Below, piece after piece: positions 35,641 to 49,819 of a stretch of 64,000 nucleotides of DNA; position 1 is the first letter of the stretch, and each line of letters begins with the position of its first letter. The DNA is from Todiramphus chloris collaris (taxonomy: Eukaryota > Chordata > Aves > Coraciiformes > Alcedinidae): NCBI GenBank assembly GCA_025345505.1, contig JANVCC010000076.1:12111832-12175831 (forward strand). The letters run 5' to 3'. The notes under the pieces are model-generated. The model worked only from the letters and a program-made list of their open reading frames with translations, was not told the DNA's origin and ran no database searches. The position numbers were made by a program, and so were the translations under genes.

Positions 35641-38600
35641 GGGTGCAGTTTCTCCCATGCTACAAATTGCCCCCAGAACAACTGCAAACAGCAAATAAAC
35701 ACATCTACTATTTAAACCAAAAAAACTCATGTACCCATGACCATGTACCCTCAGATCACCCATGTGAAACCAGCATAACCCTCCAGGGCTCCTATTTCTC
35801 TCATACTTCACTGTTTGTGTAAAGGAAAACAGACAGTGGGGTATCTGCATGAAGAAACAGCTGTGCTGTCTCTGGGCATCATCTTTTCTCAAACTTTTGA
35901 ATCTACTGGAGCCTTCCCTTTAAGGAGAACAGAGAGAAGCAAGTTGACCCCAGAAATATGTGCATGGACTGTGCAATAACAAAAGTTTCCTATAATTCAG
36001 TTGGCATTTCTGTGTTTGGTCAAAAAACCCTTAAGGCCCCAAAGTTTGAGAGGGACAATTTCTTCTTTAGAGCACCAAGCAGATCCAAAACCCTTTAGTC
36101 CTGTTGGGAGCTCAAGCTGCTGCAAGGATCCTTTCAGGTCAGAAATGCCATAGACACACTCCTCATCTTCCTGCTGCCTAAGGTCTGGATAAGGTGCTTG
36201 TGCTGGTTATTTCACACTCCTGCAGAACCACCTCCAGTTTCCTGTACGGATGGGCACACTACATGTGTACACTACAGCATCACTTCCCGTACACGGCAGC
36301 AGCTTTCAGGATGCCCGACTGTATTTTATATTTGACTTCTCCTTAAATATTTTTTTCATGCACCATCAAGTCCCTGATGCCCCTGAGCTCACTTTCTAAT
36401 AATGCAGGCAATCTCAATTTCTCATTTCTTTAAACAAAATGTCTGCAGCTGGCAGCCCATATGTCTGTCTTGTTATTTTATAACTTAAAAGTACTAAAGT
36501 AGTAAAGTATAGATCTGATGACGTCTCTCCCTCCTTTGCCAGTAGGTGCTTTATTACATTGATAGCTTCACTCACTGGTCCATCACGCTGGTATAATGGG
36601 ATCCTGCAGCTGCGTGTCTGGGACTTTACTGCAATCTGTTTAAAACTCCAGCTCACGGGCGCAGCCTGTGGCACGAAGAGTGAGTGCCATGTTTAGCACA
36701 GAGCAGAGCCTTGTTTAGTGGTGTTGTCCTCTCTCCAGGAATGGGGGTTGCTGAGCTCTAGGAGGAGGCACTCAGCCCCCTGCAAACTGTGTGTCAGGAG
36801 CTGAACTCTGCAAGTGCAGAGCTTGGAGTGGGTCAGTTCCCAGAGCTGGGGCATGAGGTGTAAAAGCTGGGCAAGTCCCATGTCCCTGTGAAAGTCTGTA
36901 AGAAAAGAGTATCCCAAAGATGCCTGGCTGACCTCCTCTCTCTGCCTTACTGGGGAGGAAAGGGCAATTTTCCTTGCGACATGACGATCTCTGTCTCACC
37001 TTGGCCTGTACTGTAAGCCATGCAGGAGGAGGGAGCTGTTCCCATCACTGGAGGCCACTACAATGTCACCCACCTCTAGTCTTTTCACTGTTGCATTTCA
37101 GACTATTGCTCTAGCAGCTGTGATTATGATATGAGATCTCTTCTAGGTTTCTATTTGATATACAAATACTCTTAATAAGAAAAAAATCCTTGGCTGTTCC
37201 CAGGGCAAGTTTGTCATGCTCCTTTCAGCAGTGGTAGTAGGTGGGGAATGCCCTTTCCAGCTATTACAAGCCTCCAGTAGATGAAGACATGAAACCCTTG
37301 ACACCCAAATACTATAGTCAAAAGCTTCTTCTTTACTACAACATGCTGACATTTTTATGAGCATCTCTGAGATATAACCTCATGCTTTTAGGATGACCCT
37401 ACCAATACTCCTCATGGAAGCATCCAAGGGCTTCTTATTTTTTTACTTACTGCCTTAGCAGCTCAGGGCTGAACTTCTTCAATGCAATTCTCTGATTAAC
37501 ACCCTCAGACCTTTTAATGTAGCCAGCATCTCATGGTCCTGGCTGCACTGACACACTTTCAGGTTCTCAGGTCAAGTTAGCTGTATTAAGGACAAATTTC
37601 CTTTTCACATGCTGTGTTTTGGGGTGTGCTTGTCCTTTTTGAGCTCATCTCTGCTGGAATACCTCGTGTGTGATGGTCTTAGTCATGGTACCTGTATGGC
37701 ACTTTTGCTGTGTTCGTTTTTCTCCTAGTTACGTTATTTCTACTACACATAAAGTGTATTTTTAATTTTTCATTTTTTTAGGCCAACACTCTGGGTTTTT
37801 TCAGTCTTGTGCAGAGCCTCTGCCCCTGCTATTTTCCTCCTGATCAAAATTTTGTTTATGTAAACCTTTGCATACTTCACACCATGAAAAACATAATGCA
37901 TTCATTCAAATCATCAAAGCCATTGGATTTGCAATCCCCAAAGAGAAGAGGTGTCTTCTCCTTCGTCGGAGGAGTACCAATGTGTGCTCCATTTGTCTAG
38001 TGGTACCTGCCAAAACCTTGTATCAAGCACAGTAAAAACATGTGGCATCAACCCCAAAGACTTCTTCCCTCAGAGAGGAAAATTCCATTTTTCCGTGTTA
38101 CATTCTTTCAATAATGTATATAAATGAAGCTTTTAAAGGTTTGGCTGCATTTCTCCCCTTCTGCAAAGACCATGCACTCACAGCTTCTCCTGCTCTCTCT
38201 CTGCTTCCTTGCTTCTCCTTCCTCAATTTAAGACCTGCATTTTAGCCATAAACACCCTGTTTCCTGTGGTTTTCCTTGTAATGTTAATGTTACTCTTTCT
38301 GGCACTAATCTAGTCTAAAGCTTGAACACTCCAAGGAAAGCTTATGATGGAGCTGGTCATCTTCCACATGCCATCTGTCTGCTTGTGTTCTGTTATATGC
38401 CACCACAAAAGCATCTTCACGTACTGGGTTCAGTCTCTGTGCATTGCTCTGACCTGAATGTCTTCAAATGGGGTCTGGGGCTCTCTGGGTTCACCAGAGC
38501 ATCATAAACGTCAGTCTTGGTATGTGCTGGGATCTCCAAGCGTCTTCTTGTGAGACTCTAGTCCCAACCCAACAGCTTAATAGCAGCTCAGGCACCTGAA

Positions 38601-41600
38601 AACATAAATTGGTGTTTGCCAAAGGAGCAGAGCTGCCAGCCAAGTAAAAAGCCAAGTATGGAATTCAATACAGGACCAAGCAACTTTGACTACGATTGTG
38701 CTCCTGGCTCCATCACCGGCCACTGTTCATCTTTGGATAGGACACCACCTTTGCCATGGCTCTGCTGCCTAATTCATGAAACGAAGGTAACAGTCCTAAT
38801 CCTCTTTGTAAAGCACTCTGAGACTCACTGGCAAAGGAGCTGTGGCACTGCAGAGCTAAGTCAACTGAGATGGCGAAGTTATTTTTGCTGAAGCCTAGAG
38901 CTTCTCAGAAGCCTGAGCTAATTGAAGCAGTAGTTAGACAACAGGAGAAATAACTGGGTCAGGAGCTGTATTTATGAACGATGGCAGAGTCATATTACTC
39001 ACTGTGAATAATTTATCTGACAAAGACATATAATTTGCATAATTTTCTTAAAACAATGTACCGTAAATATTGCAGTCTGCTGAATAATTTGAGAGATGAG
39101 TCAATGGGATTTGGTTAAGGTCCAATAACATTTGAATTATTGAATTCCTTACTCCCAGACACTTACTTGAACAGCATCAGCTTCCAAGCAAGTAGGCTCC
39201 CATTCACTCCAACTGGAAGCTCCCTTTGCAAAGTGGGTTTGAGAACTGGCTCGATATGGTTGACAGAACTCTGGCCCTTTAAGGATCATGGGCTACCTGG
39301 CTGCTGTTGCAGACAGTACCCCACCAAGTCTTGCCTGACACAGTAAAACTTGCTCTGAAGAACAGGGGCTTATGGTAAAACCTTGCCTTTTGCTCTCAAT
39401 AGCCGTGTGACTCTTACACTAGTCTTTGTGCAACATTAAAACTCGGGCACAGAACAGCAACATGTTCACGTTCAACACATGAACATTTCTGCTCACGATG
39501 GCCTTCTGTAAGCACCACAACAGTTAACTTTCATAGATCATTATTCTGAATTTTACTTAGTGCCCCTGAAAAATTTCAAACCCTGTATTTGATGGTTTCT
39601 GGACCCTCACTGTCCTTTGGCTAAATAAACCTTTGTAGCATAAATAATGCTCAGTAGTATCTGTTTGAATGTGTTTGAATGAAGAGCCTTAATATTTTTC
39701 TAAATGTTATTCTTTCATTCCTAGTGGGAAAAAAGCTCCTGCATCTCATGGGGATGATGACAACCACTCCCCTCTGTCAACCCTTCGCTTTCACCACTTG
39801 ATTTCACAAGACAAATTGGGTCAGTGTGCTGAATGGTTGGTTTCTGTAGGACCTGCTGGAAGTGGCTCAGAAGAATGCAGTCAAGCAGCTCTCCCTGAGG
39901 GACAGCTGCTCCACTGGGAGGCAGGACCTTGCTGAGGGTTTCTGCAAGACATGGCTCTGAATCCTATTTTGTTTCATTGGAGAGGTTGTGTTCCAGTGAG
40001 AGTCTCAGCCACGAAAAGTCCCCTTGATCATGATCAGATCTGTGCTCCCCTCGTACCCAACAGATTAGAGCTGCTCTTTCACCTGCCTGGTTGACCTGCA
40101 TGGTGCAACCTTCAGAGCTTGGGGCAGGTCCACCAAATCTTTTCCTCCACATCCATTTCATTATTATTACCTTCCTGTTTACACTGTCCTTTCAGGTGAC
40201 AGGAGAGGCAGAGACACTCTTCCTTCCTGGAGTAGGACAAGTTGAACTCTGATGAGTTCCCTTGGCTGGGGCAGTGAGGCCAAGCAAATATTGCAGGAGG
40301 AGCATGGAATGAGGACACTGAACGTCTGAGGGAAAGAGCAAAGCAGTCAGATAGTAGGGAAAGAGAGACTGAAAATAAGAAAGGAGTTAAGCTTTGGAAG
40401 AGCAGGGAGGAAACAGCTTCTTAAATGCAGCTAGCAAGGGTAAAGACTCTGGTTGCCTCCTAGATCTCCCCCTGTCTGTGTATATGCCCTGGTATAAATT
40501 CTTTCATAATGCTGGGCTTCAAGTTTGATGCTGTAAATTTAGATTTTTCTACTAATTCTTTTAATCTCCAGGGTAAATAGCAGGGCATGGTATATTATGT
40601 AACATTTGGAAGCAGAGAGGACAAGACCCACAGGGAATCACAGGGTGGTTGCCTTTTCAATGTGCTCTTCCCCCACCATATAAATTCAGAATGGAAATTC
40701 TGGTATTCAGCTCAGCCCTGCTCCTGAAATACAGCATCTTCATTCAGCACTGAAATACTGCCCTTAAGTGAATGCTAACCATGCACCCAGACAAAAGGAA
40801 TACATTTGCTTGGTCAGTGAACATCTTTTTATGGGCATTAAAATACTTTGGTTTCCATTTTCTCCTCACCAGGCAGATTCCACTTAGCCAATACTGAGGC
40901 TGCCACTGGCTGCACCATTTTATTCTTTGCCATGCCCTGTGCCCTGTGCTTGGAGCATTTCTTAGTGGTGCTTCAGGACAGATCCAGGCACAGGGCATGA
41001 AAAAGCTCAGCTGTGCACAGTCGCTGATTTACTGGCATTGTAGCACCTTCAGCAACCTACTCAGAAAGCTTAGAGCTGACTTTGCATTTTTTGGCCTTGA
41101 TCTCTGGAACTAAAGTTAATTGGGATAATTCAGAGTTCACACCCATATCCCTGAGGGGTTAGTTTAAAAATACATGTAATGTGAGTTTTAATATAATTTC
41201 TTTTGATTGGAAGTATTTGGAAACGTTCCTCTCCACTGGTTTTAAAAGGTGTCATTTTTTTATGAATGCTGAGATGTTGATTAATAAAATTCCGAAAGCA
41301 TTAACTCAATTGAGTGGGCTCCAACTTTTTCTTTTTTTTTATTATTATTATGATTTGTGAAAATAAATGCAATTAAAAATAATCCCAGCAGCTCTGTTAA
41401 ACCATATCCTCAGCAGTCTCCCTCGTGATAGCCCTACCAGATGTTTTACAATGCTAGAGACAGGGCTGTTTGCTCTTTTCTCAGGGAAAGGCTGAGGGAC
41501 GTCTTGGCTCAGCACCATGAGCCTTCAGCTTGTGACGCCTGTATCTCAGGCACCTAGCCTGTGCCTTGGAAAGGGGCTGGATGGTTTAGTCTCCCCACTT

Positions 41601-42592
41601 TTAAGACACCTCAGGGAAAAGCAAGTTTTTGGCCAGCTCCCTTCAGTTGCCCTCTTCCATCCCCCTGGGAGCAGCTTGTGATGCTCATGTCCATTTTCTC
41701 CACTGCCTGCCCTGGGTTGGCCCTGGTGGTTGTCCGGGGAGGATGGCAGATGCCAGGCTCTGGCTCTACCCAGACAAGTCCACCTCCCATTCAAGGATGT
41801 CCATGGCCACCCAACACTGGGAGACCCACCAAGGGTGAGCTTCTGGTTTTGCTCTTCTCAGGTGTGCCATGAAATCTGCCCTCTGAGCTGGAGAGGCTGC
41901 AAACCTTTGTATTTGAGAGGGACAAGGGGAGGCAGAGGCGGGGACTGCTCCTGCTCCCAGCTGCTAGCTGGCTGGCCAGGGGAGGATTTATTGCCCTGGC
42001 TGCATTTGGGATGCAGACCTCTCAGAATAACCATCCATCCTACACGTCCAAGTGAGCTGCCATGGGAGATTCATTTGTAAGCCAACCTACCTTCTTCCTG
42101 AAGTTTCTTTCTCCTTTATACTGCAAAGACTAATATATTGTTCAAATTAAAGTGGGCCTGGGGACCGAAAACAGAGATGGTTATTGAGTGGAATGGACTG
42201 ATGAGGAGTGGGTAATATATTTAAAGACTGTGTAGGAGTCGCTAGGGATGATACAGCCTGATTTATTTGATTTAGCATAATTTATAGTATACTAGACTAT
42301 GTTGTGATTCTTTGGGATTTTTATCAGGAAATTTACATTCAATATTTAAGGATCTCTGAGAAGAAACACCCTCATTCTTTCATTATTTTGGCTTTAAGCA
42401 TATCATGTACCACAGAAGAATTTGTAAGTGCATAAATGGTTTTAATAAGTTCAGACGGAAAAAAAAAAGAGTTCGAAAGCTAAGATCAGCAGGGGAGGAA
42501 GGTTCCTGTTTCACGCTTTCCCAAGAGCATGGGTGGACTTAAAAAAAGGCAATACTGCATCTGCATTAAGTCTCTGTTTTTTCTGTCTTTAG
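35641..42592. other. Non-coding stretch, no gene recognised
   Basis: Unique sequence without recognised repeats. GC-richer DNA at 41500-42080 carries three overlapping plus-strand open frames of 69-116 codons and one minus-strand frame of 82 codons; overlap in several frames at once is what GC-rich, stop-poor DNA gives by chance. An AT-rich block at 41230-41400 (aataaatgcaattaaaaata and similar) may be regulatory but has no distinctive motif. Confidence 0.5.
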
Positions 42593-42648
42593 GATAGAAC
42601 CAGCCTTGGTAGAGTTGCTGACATCCAGCGTCCAGTGGCTCATCCGGC
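42593..42648 (+). other. Candidate exon (56 nt), gene unknown
   Basis: A very good acceptor (ctgttttttctgtctttag) ends at 42592 and the strong donor gtaagt starts at 42649. Two frames are open. Frame 1 reads DRTSLGRVADIQRPVAHP and leaves two bases; frame 2 needs two upstream bases, reads IEPALVELLTSSVQWLIR and leaves one. Frame 1 continues in phase from the exon at 6554 and into the exon at 52838. I recognise neither peptide. The short length and dual openness make coding status undecidable from sequence alone. Confidence 0.4.
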
Positions 42649-42918
42649 GTAAGTCAGCACTGAGCCTTTCTGCTTGTGCCCACTAAAAAAGCCCATATCT
42701 GTTCTGTTGTGCACCTCCATCCTTTCTTACACGGTCCTTGATTTTAGGGCTGGAATTTTGCTTAGTAGAATAGATAATAGTCCATTTATGTGATGCATGA
42801 TTTTTACATTGTAAAACCCTGTGGATTAGAAGTTAGTTTTCTAGTATTCTCTTCCTCTTCAGAGAGCATTCCTAAAAAGAGATACCTCAGGTGAAACTGG
42901 GGCTGTCATTAGAGAGCC

Positions 42919-42955
42919 TTTTCTCTTTCTTTTTCTTCTTTTTTTTTTTTTTTTT
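42919..42955. repeat. T-rich/poly(T) tract
   Basis: ttttctctttctttttcttc passes into about 18 consecutive T. Low-complexity pyrimidine tract. Confidence 0.9.
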
Positions 42956-45480
42956 GACGTTTAACCCTTTTCCATACAGAGAGAAGGAGAGATAGTCCCC
43001 AGCCTGTGCCTTACTGAAGTACCTCATGATGCACTGAACATCTCAGTAGATACCGTGTCCAAAACGTCTTATATGTTCGTAGAAAGATCTTGATCTTAAA
43101 TGTGTGACATGTCATGGATTCAGCTGCTCTACTGGACCTTCCCCTGATGTGATTTATTTGTAAGTACATTCCACGATTTTGAAGTTTGAATCCCATCAAA
43201 GCACAGCAGACTGCAGCTCTTGAGGTGCTCAGTTGGGAAAGTTTGAAACTCTGGTGATCTGCAAACTCCAGCACTATTTAAAACCTTTGTTGACAGTCAA
43301 GCACATTGAGTGTTTAAAGTTTTAATAAGCTTAGAGTTAATTCTGGAGTTCACCAATATCTGTGTGCATCCATAATTTACAAGTGCCTCTTACTTGGTTG
43401 GTTTAGTAAACTGTACCTGAGTGTTTTTGAAACTTTGTCATCTCCGTGTAAAGTTTCACGATTCATCTCTGCCTTTGCCAGCTGCTTTGGTTCTTTTCTT
43501 TTTGCTTCTTTCTTATTTTCTTCACCCCATTCACCCATTGGAAGACACTCTCCAATATTTAATTCAGGGCTGGGGTTTGGAATGCAGTTTATCACACACC
43601 TTTTCTGTGCCAAAACCCTTTACACACTCTATTAAGGACAACTTTCCACACGCTAATGTATTTGTTTGTGAAATGGCTTTTAAAGCCAATGTAGATGGCA
43701 GGAGGCACAGCACGATGGGCCAAGTCTACTTGTGGAGGAGCCCTGCCCCCTTTTTGCAACTTATAGCCCTGCTGTGTACAGGCAGGGCTCGATCTCCTGC
43801 AACCTCTCCCTCTTGCAATGCCAGCAGTGCAGGCAGGACAGCCACATGCCATTTTGAGGAGAAAAAAGTTGTGAGAGGAGCTGTGGAGGGGAAGGCGTGG
43901 GTGGGTGTGCACCGTTAGTGGCGGGTCCCTGAGGTACCACTGGGTCTCTGACTGCTGGCCAGGGATATTTGCTTCAGCTGGGAGGGTCCTGTCAAGAAAA
44001 TATAGGACAGCTGCCTGGAGGCAGACAGAGAACACGGAGGCTTCCAAAAAAACCTCTTTGTGCCTTTGCCCTGGACAGCCCTTAGGAGCTGGGCTGGGAG
44101 CCGCCAGGCCGATTTATTGTAAATAGAGGAGTCAGTCCTCCTCGCATGTATGAACCTTCTAGTTTCTGGCAGCTCTTGTCAAAATAACCCTGTTTTCCTC
44201 AAAACATGTGAGCATTTCTGGGCTCTTGAGAAGGCTCAGTGCCTGACAAGCTTGGTGCTTCTCTCTTCAGGCAGCTAGAGGTGGTGGGGACACAATGGCA
44301 ATGCTGGCTGCGTTGTTAGCTCTCATAACTTCCCTTGTTATTTTTATTGTTTCAGCCTCCAGAGTGCTTTGATTAGCTAGCTTTTGGGGGTTTTTTTTTG
44401 TTTTTTTTTCTTTTAAAGCAAGTTTCTAGTCCTTGTGTCTGTGAAAAAAAAGTAACTTGAAAACACACAATGTGCTTTGGATGCACTAAAATCAGAAAGG
44501 GAACAAGGAGAGCCCAGCTGGGACTGCAGGTTTTTTACCTCTGAGTTTTTCTCTGCTTTGCAATAGCTTCAGTCTTTTTTGGCAGAGGTGTGAGGCCATG
44601 GCGTAGCTTGCCTGAGGTGACCAAGCAGGACAGCAAGTCAATAACATACTCACTGTGTCCATGCTACATGCTGTGCTGCTGCTGCTGCCTTGTTGCCTAT
44701 GTGGGCATTTCCCAAGGGCTGAGTTGGTGCAGGCATTGGTCATGTTGGGAACAGGTGGCAACAGAAAACCGAAGGGTTAGAAAACAAGTTGTTTGCATCT
44801 CATAGCAAGTCAGCTGCTTTCACTTCATGTTTCCATCCCAAATATCGTACTGGTGCATTTTCAGTGTAGTCAGGTTTTGATACATCCAGCCTTGTTGTCA
44901 CATGCTTGCAAGACCCAGTCAACATTTTCACTGCAGTTGGCAGATTGGTAAAATTTGCTTTTTACACCTGAATTTGGCAGCATTTGTCTGAGAGCACATT
45001 CCCTCTCTACCTCTTAGATATCACCCCTTTCTGAAGAGGTGGAGCTTTTGGCAGTAAAGCAGTTAATATGCAACAAGATGTTCCTAGCTCTAAGGAATTA
45101 AGGTTTAGGAACTGCACCATGAAAAAAAAGTCATATGCAATCCATAGAGCCATTAATTGCCAAAAGCTTTGCTGACACTTGGGTTTGTTTTACATTATTC
45201 CTATAGTGAAATAGGAATGGCTGATGCTCTTGTACTTAACGCTGGTTGATTTGATGCAGGCAAACAGCTTTTCTGGACTGATAAAAGAGGATTTAAACTG
45301 AAGGGAGAGAGAGTAAGGGGTGGAAAAATATGCAGACTGTAGAGACAGTCCTATCTTAAAAACAATTGCTGACTCACAAAGAGTTAATTTGAACAGTTTT
45401 ATATTTATCTGTCTGATATTTATCTGTCTGACACATGGGGTTGATATAAAGAACTGGCGTCTACTCTGTCAGTAGAAGTA

Positions 45481-45595
45481 TTTTATTATTATTAATAACT
45501 ATTTGTTAACTCTGGCATCTATAGTATACCAGGCACTGTGCAAAACCCAAGGAAAGCATAGTGTCTCCCTAGAGAGTTTATACTAATCTATTCTA
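45481..45595 (-). repeat. Ancient amniote retroposon tail (MIR/L2/CR1-L3 type)
   Basis: The order ttattattattaa, then atagtataccaggcactgtg, then caaaaccca, then cctagagagtttatactaat follows the pattern of old amniote SINE/LINE 3' ends, where (attatt)n precedes gtgccaggcactgtgc and then a gagcttacagtct motif. In MIR and L2 this reading is the reverse complement of the element, so I place it on the minus strand. The exact family cannot be decided by eye. Confidence 0.5.
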
Positions 45596-48505
45596 TTGCG
45601 ACAATATTTTTTTAATGATGAGTATAAATCATTCTTCTAGAAGTATTTAGTACAGAGGTTTACACTTCCCCATTCATGTTTTCATGGCAAACAAATATGC
45701 CACAGTGAAAACACTACACAGTTCAATCCAGATATATTTTATGGAGTTTCTTCCAGGCAAATCATTGGAAAACATCGCTGCAGAGAGGCCCTTAACACAC
45801 AATTAACTTTGCAATCTGCCTAAGCATCATTAACTTTAATAGCCCTGAGCACATACTTCAGGCTAAGCATGTGCAGAAGTGTTCTCCCAAATGTGGATGG
45901 GATTAGGCCCATACAAAGTGTTTGGTGAAATGCAGCATAAACCTTCAGAGAGATTAAAATCCCCAGGGATTCACTATGGCAGTTGGTATCACATTGTCTG
46001 TCGTGAGGGACCATGTTCAGATGCCTCAGCAGGTAGCATGAGCTGACCCTCCCATTCATGCCCATTTTTCCATCTGAAGGCTGCTGAAATGTCCATCCAC
46101 CCCGGGGGCCTTTAGTGAGAGTGGATTCTGTTTTGCTGCATGGAGAAGCACTCTACTACAGCCCTGTGTGTAGGAGAAACTACTCCTATAAGAGTAGATG
46201 AAATCATGATGGGCCAACAGTGCAAGATAAAGATAAAGCTAACCTTCATTGAGTCTGACTAAAAGACTTTAGAACTGAATCTGTACTTAAATAAAGACAT
46301 ATATTGAAATAGAAGGAAGAAAAATAACAAAAGAAAGATAAATTGCTAAACAAACAGTATCTTCCAGTCACTGGGGGGGAATACCTGAAAAAATATAATA
46401 GTTTGAATAAAAGTTTTGATAAAAGTTTGAATAACTTAAAAAACAGAATAATGCCTAATGAGGTCCTTAGGGCACTGTTTGTGCAGCCTGCATGAACAGC
46501 TTGATTCAAAAGGAAGCTTTTCTCACATCCAGAATTGTGTCCATTTTAGTTCTATTTATTCAATACCTGAACCTGGCTTGTATCCCCTGTTGAACTGCCA
46601 TCAGGAAACACTGGAGATGCCTGATGCTGCCCTCCTGTCTCTTTGGAATCACAAACCAGCAGATCTACGATAACACCTGACTGATGGTGAAGACCTTTTG
46701 ATTCTCCACTGGGTCGCTATCCCAAAATTACCCCATGTGTCTGGACCTCTTGTGAGCCTCTGGGGAGCTGGAGGCATAGAGCGTTCCTAACACAGAGAAA
46801 TACCTGGGCTAACATTTGGGGTTTGGTTTTTTTGCCAAGGGACTGTGATGCAGAAAAGAGCTGCAAAGCAGATGGTGGGAAGGGGCAAAATCTTTGGGCT
46901 GCCACGAGCTCACCACATCTCATATGGTTCCACCCATAATTTCTGAAAAAAGTACCACTCACTGTATGGATTTTTCTATTCCCACAAAATACCAGACCTT
47001 ATGTCTTTAGAATATGTTTGAGTGGGTTTTGGCTTTTCGTTACAGGGAGCAGAGGCAGAAATGAACTGTTCCTTAGGAAACCAGCTGTGCTGTGCTGGAC
47101 ATTGCAGAGAAACAACATAATCCAAGGCATAGCAGAAACTCTCTCTTTCCTTTAAGGTTTATGAATGACTATTCTCCTGACTGATGCTTGTGAAATAAGT
47201 TAGGTTGGCACAAAGAGTTCACTGAAGACTTTACTGAATGCACGAACTCTCTGAGAACAGAAAGACTGCTGTAAGAGTGTGGGTGGGACATATGGGTGAA
47301 AAAGCAACTTCTTTCCCTCAGGTCAGGTTGTTTTTATGTAAATACACACAGACATACTTATAGGTAAGACCACCTGGAGAAAATAGATGTGTGAGGTCAA
47401 TTGCATTCATTTCTTCTGAGTTTCTTTAGAGGCAGGAGGCTTCAACAATAAGATTCCTAGAATCCCAACATGGTTACATTGTGAGTAGCCTTTGTTTTTA
47501 AGAAAGCTCAGTAAAAGTCACCTCATTTTTCTTTTTAGAATATATCATCATAAAAGGGAAATCTTCCAAACATTAGTCAACCACGGCATGGCTTTGTAGA
47601 GTGTTTTAACTTGTGTAAAATGAAGAGCAGTGTGATGCATGTCCTCAGATAGATCTGTTTGTAAAAGTATTTACTAAACAACCAAGAAAATGGTTTATTC
47701 AGAAGCACTAAATGACAAGATTGAAAACTGGAAACCACTAAGAAAGAAGGGAGCAATAAAATATTAGGCAGCCAAATGACTGTGGCTTGATATATCTTGT
47801 CTCAGCTTTTCTTTGATTTTTCCCAAAAGGAGTTGGCAGTGACAATAGAAAGGCCATGAACAATGTAACAATATGATGTACTTGTGCCAAAATGTAAATA
47901 CAAAAGAAATGTTCTAAAACACCCTGTATCAAATTAACTGCAAGAAGCGGAAAAAGATGAATCACATTTTCTTTTTTTTAGAAACACGGAGAAAAATCAA
48001 ATGCAGAGCTTAAGAGTTTATCTTCATATAGGTACAAATTCCGTATTAAAATTTTGATCCCAATTAGAGAAGACCAAATGAATACTTTGATGATGATGTG
48101 ATAGATGGGTTATATGTGTGATATAGTTCATCGTGATCCCAGTAAAATGTGTAAAAGCAAAAAAAACCCTGAAACTCAGACTGTTGCCTTACATATCTCT
48201 TTCTCACCAACTAAGGATAAGAATGAGGATGTATTGACGTTTTAATGAATTTCAAGTTCCACAGATGGGAGCCTTTTAGGATCAAAATACTAGGTGAGCA
48301 TGCAATATGACATTTTTATAAGTCTCTCAGATATGGGTCTTAGTGCAAGACGTTCCAACCCACTCAGATGGACAATAACTAATGCTGGCACTAGAGTAGG
48401 GAGGAGAAAATATTCTCAAGCCAAAGGTCCACCCTATGTGCCTATATGTAAAGCACAAGAGGCATAAAGAGCTTTCCTTTTCTAATGCAATCTGTTTTCA
48501 CAATC

Positions 48506-48526
48506 GAATCATAGAATAGTTTTGGT
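48506..48526 (-). repeat. Possible tip of a CR1 3' end
   Basis: gaatcatagaatagttttgg matches the extreme 3' end of avian CR1 (gaatcatagaatggttt...) with about one change, but resemblance stops after some 21 bases. It could be an extremely truncated insertion or chance. Confidence 0.3.
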
Positions 48527-49819
48527 CTCGTTTATATTATTTTCTTACAGCATGCCATAAAATGCTTATATTTTTCAAAAGCATTTACAGTGAAAGCCAA
48601 TAAATAGATATGCAGCAGTTCAAATATTTGACCTCCCTTTCTTCACCTCTGAGTCTATCGAATGTAAGTCCAGCCCAGCCAGCCTGGAAAATGTGAAATT
48701 TATTCCCAAGGTAATGTCTCTGGACCCATGGCTTAAGCATATCTCATGCTGCCTCAGAGAGGCTCAAGGTCACAGCTTTTAAAATTGATGTGTGCTTCAT
48801 ATGTTGGGGGGATGTTCTAGATACTCATTTGAAGCAGCAGAGATTGTTCTCTTTTCAGAGGGTGATTGAAGGTTTTACCCTCCTTCATTTCCCCTTGGCG
48901 TTCTCTGGTCTATTGCCAAAGTACCAAGGCAGTTTGCCATTCAAATTGTATTTCACCTCAAGACCATAGACCTTGGTCACTACTCCAATACTCTATTTTG
49001 CTCTTATATGCCAAAGCATATATTGTAATAGTGAAGCAAATATTTAATAATTAGTACACAATGATCCATAGTCCTTCTGTGTTCTTTGGCAGAATTTACT
49101 TCACCGATCTTGTTTTCATAGCTAGTCAAGAAAACAGATGAATAATTGCATGTGTGTGATGTTAAACTCTAAGTGTAAACTCGAACAGAGATCACTGGAA
49201 CTTTGTTTTTAGGAGGTTCTTTTTCTTTTTCCTAAGGTTAACCCAGTGGCTTCCAATGAGTTAATGACTAAAAGACAAAGTAGTCTAAGAAGAATACTGT
49301 GACGGCCCTCTCTTCCACTTCTAGTCCTTGTTTTTTTCAGCCTGACCTTAGTTTTTTAGTGGCTACAATTGTATGAGCAATATGCCTAGGTCAGTCCGCA
49401 ACATTAAACAAACATTACACATAAAAAGTGTACCTGAGTTATTTTTATTACTCTGTCAACTCAGCAGAAATGATTAGATTTTGTGAAACGCACTCCCACA
49501 GCAAAAGGATATCACAGTAAGCTCAGACAGGCAAGGGTAGGAGGCTATAAATTAAGTGAAATACGTTTATTGGAATCATCCAGTTTTACTTTATGAGAAA
49601 GCCTATCATCTCAAAATAACCCTCACTGCCCTTTCTTCTCTTAAGGTCATATAGATAGGACATCTGGCAGAGACTCAGTGCAACCAATATTAACCCTGAC
49701 TAGCCCAAATCACAACCAGGTCAACTCATTCTCTGTAGCAAAAGAAATCGAGCACAATATCCTAATTGCCAGTATTTCAAGGACTGCATGATATAATTCT
49801 ATTTTCAGTAACTATCAAG

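Noticed and set aside
39723-39840. Exon-like interval after ttctttcattcctag
   Set aside because: The following donor (gtttct) is weak and the frame phases do not fit the other candidates.
43421-43918. 165-codon plus-strand open frame with a 151-codon minus-strand partner
   Set aside because: Opposing long frames in moderately GC-rich DNA suggest few stop codons rather than a gene; no family resemblance.
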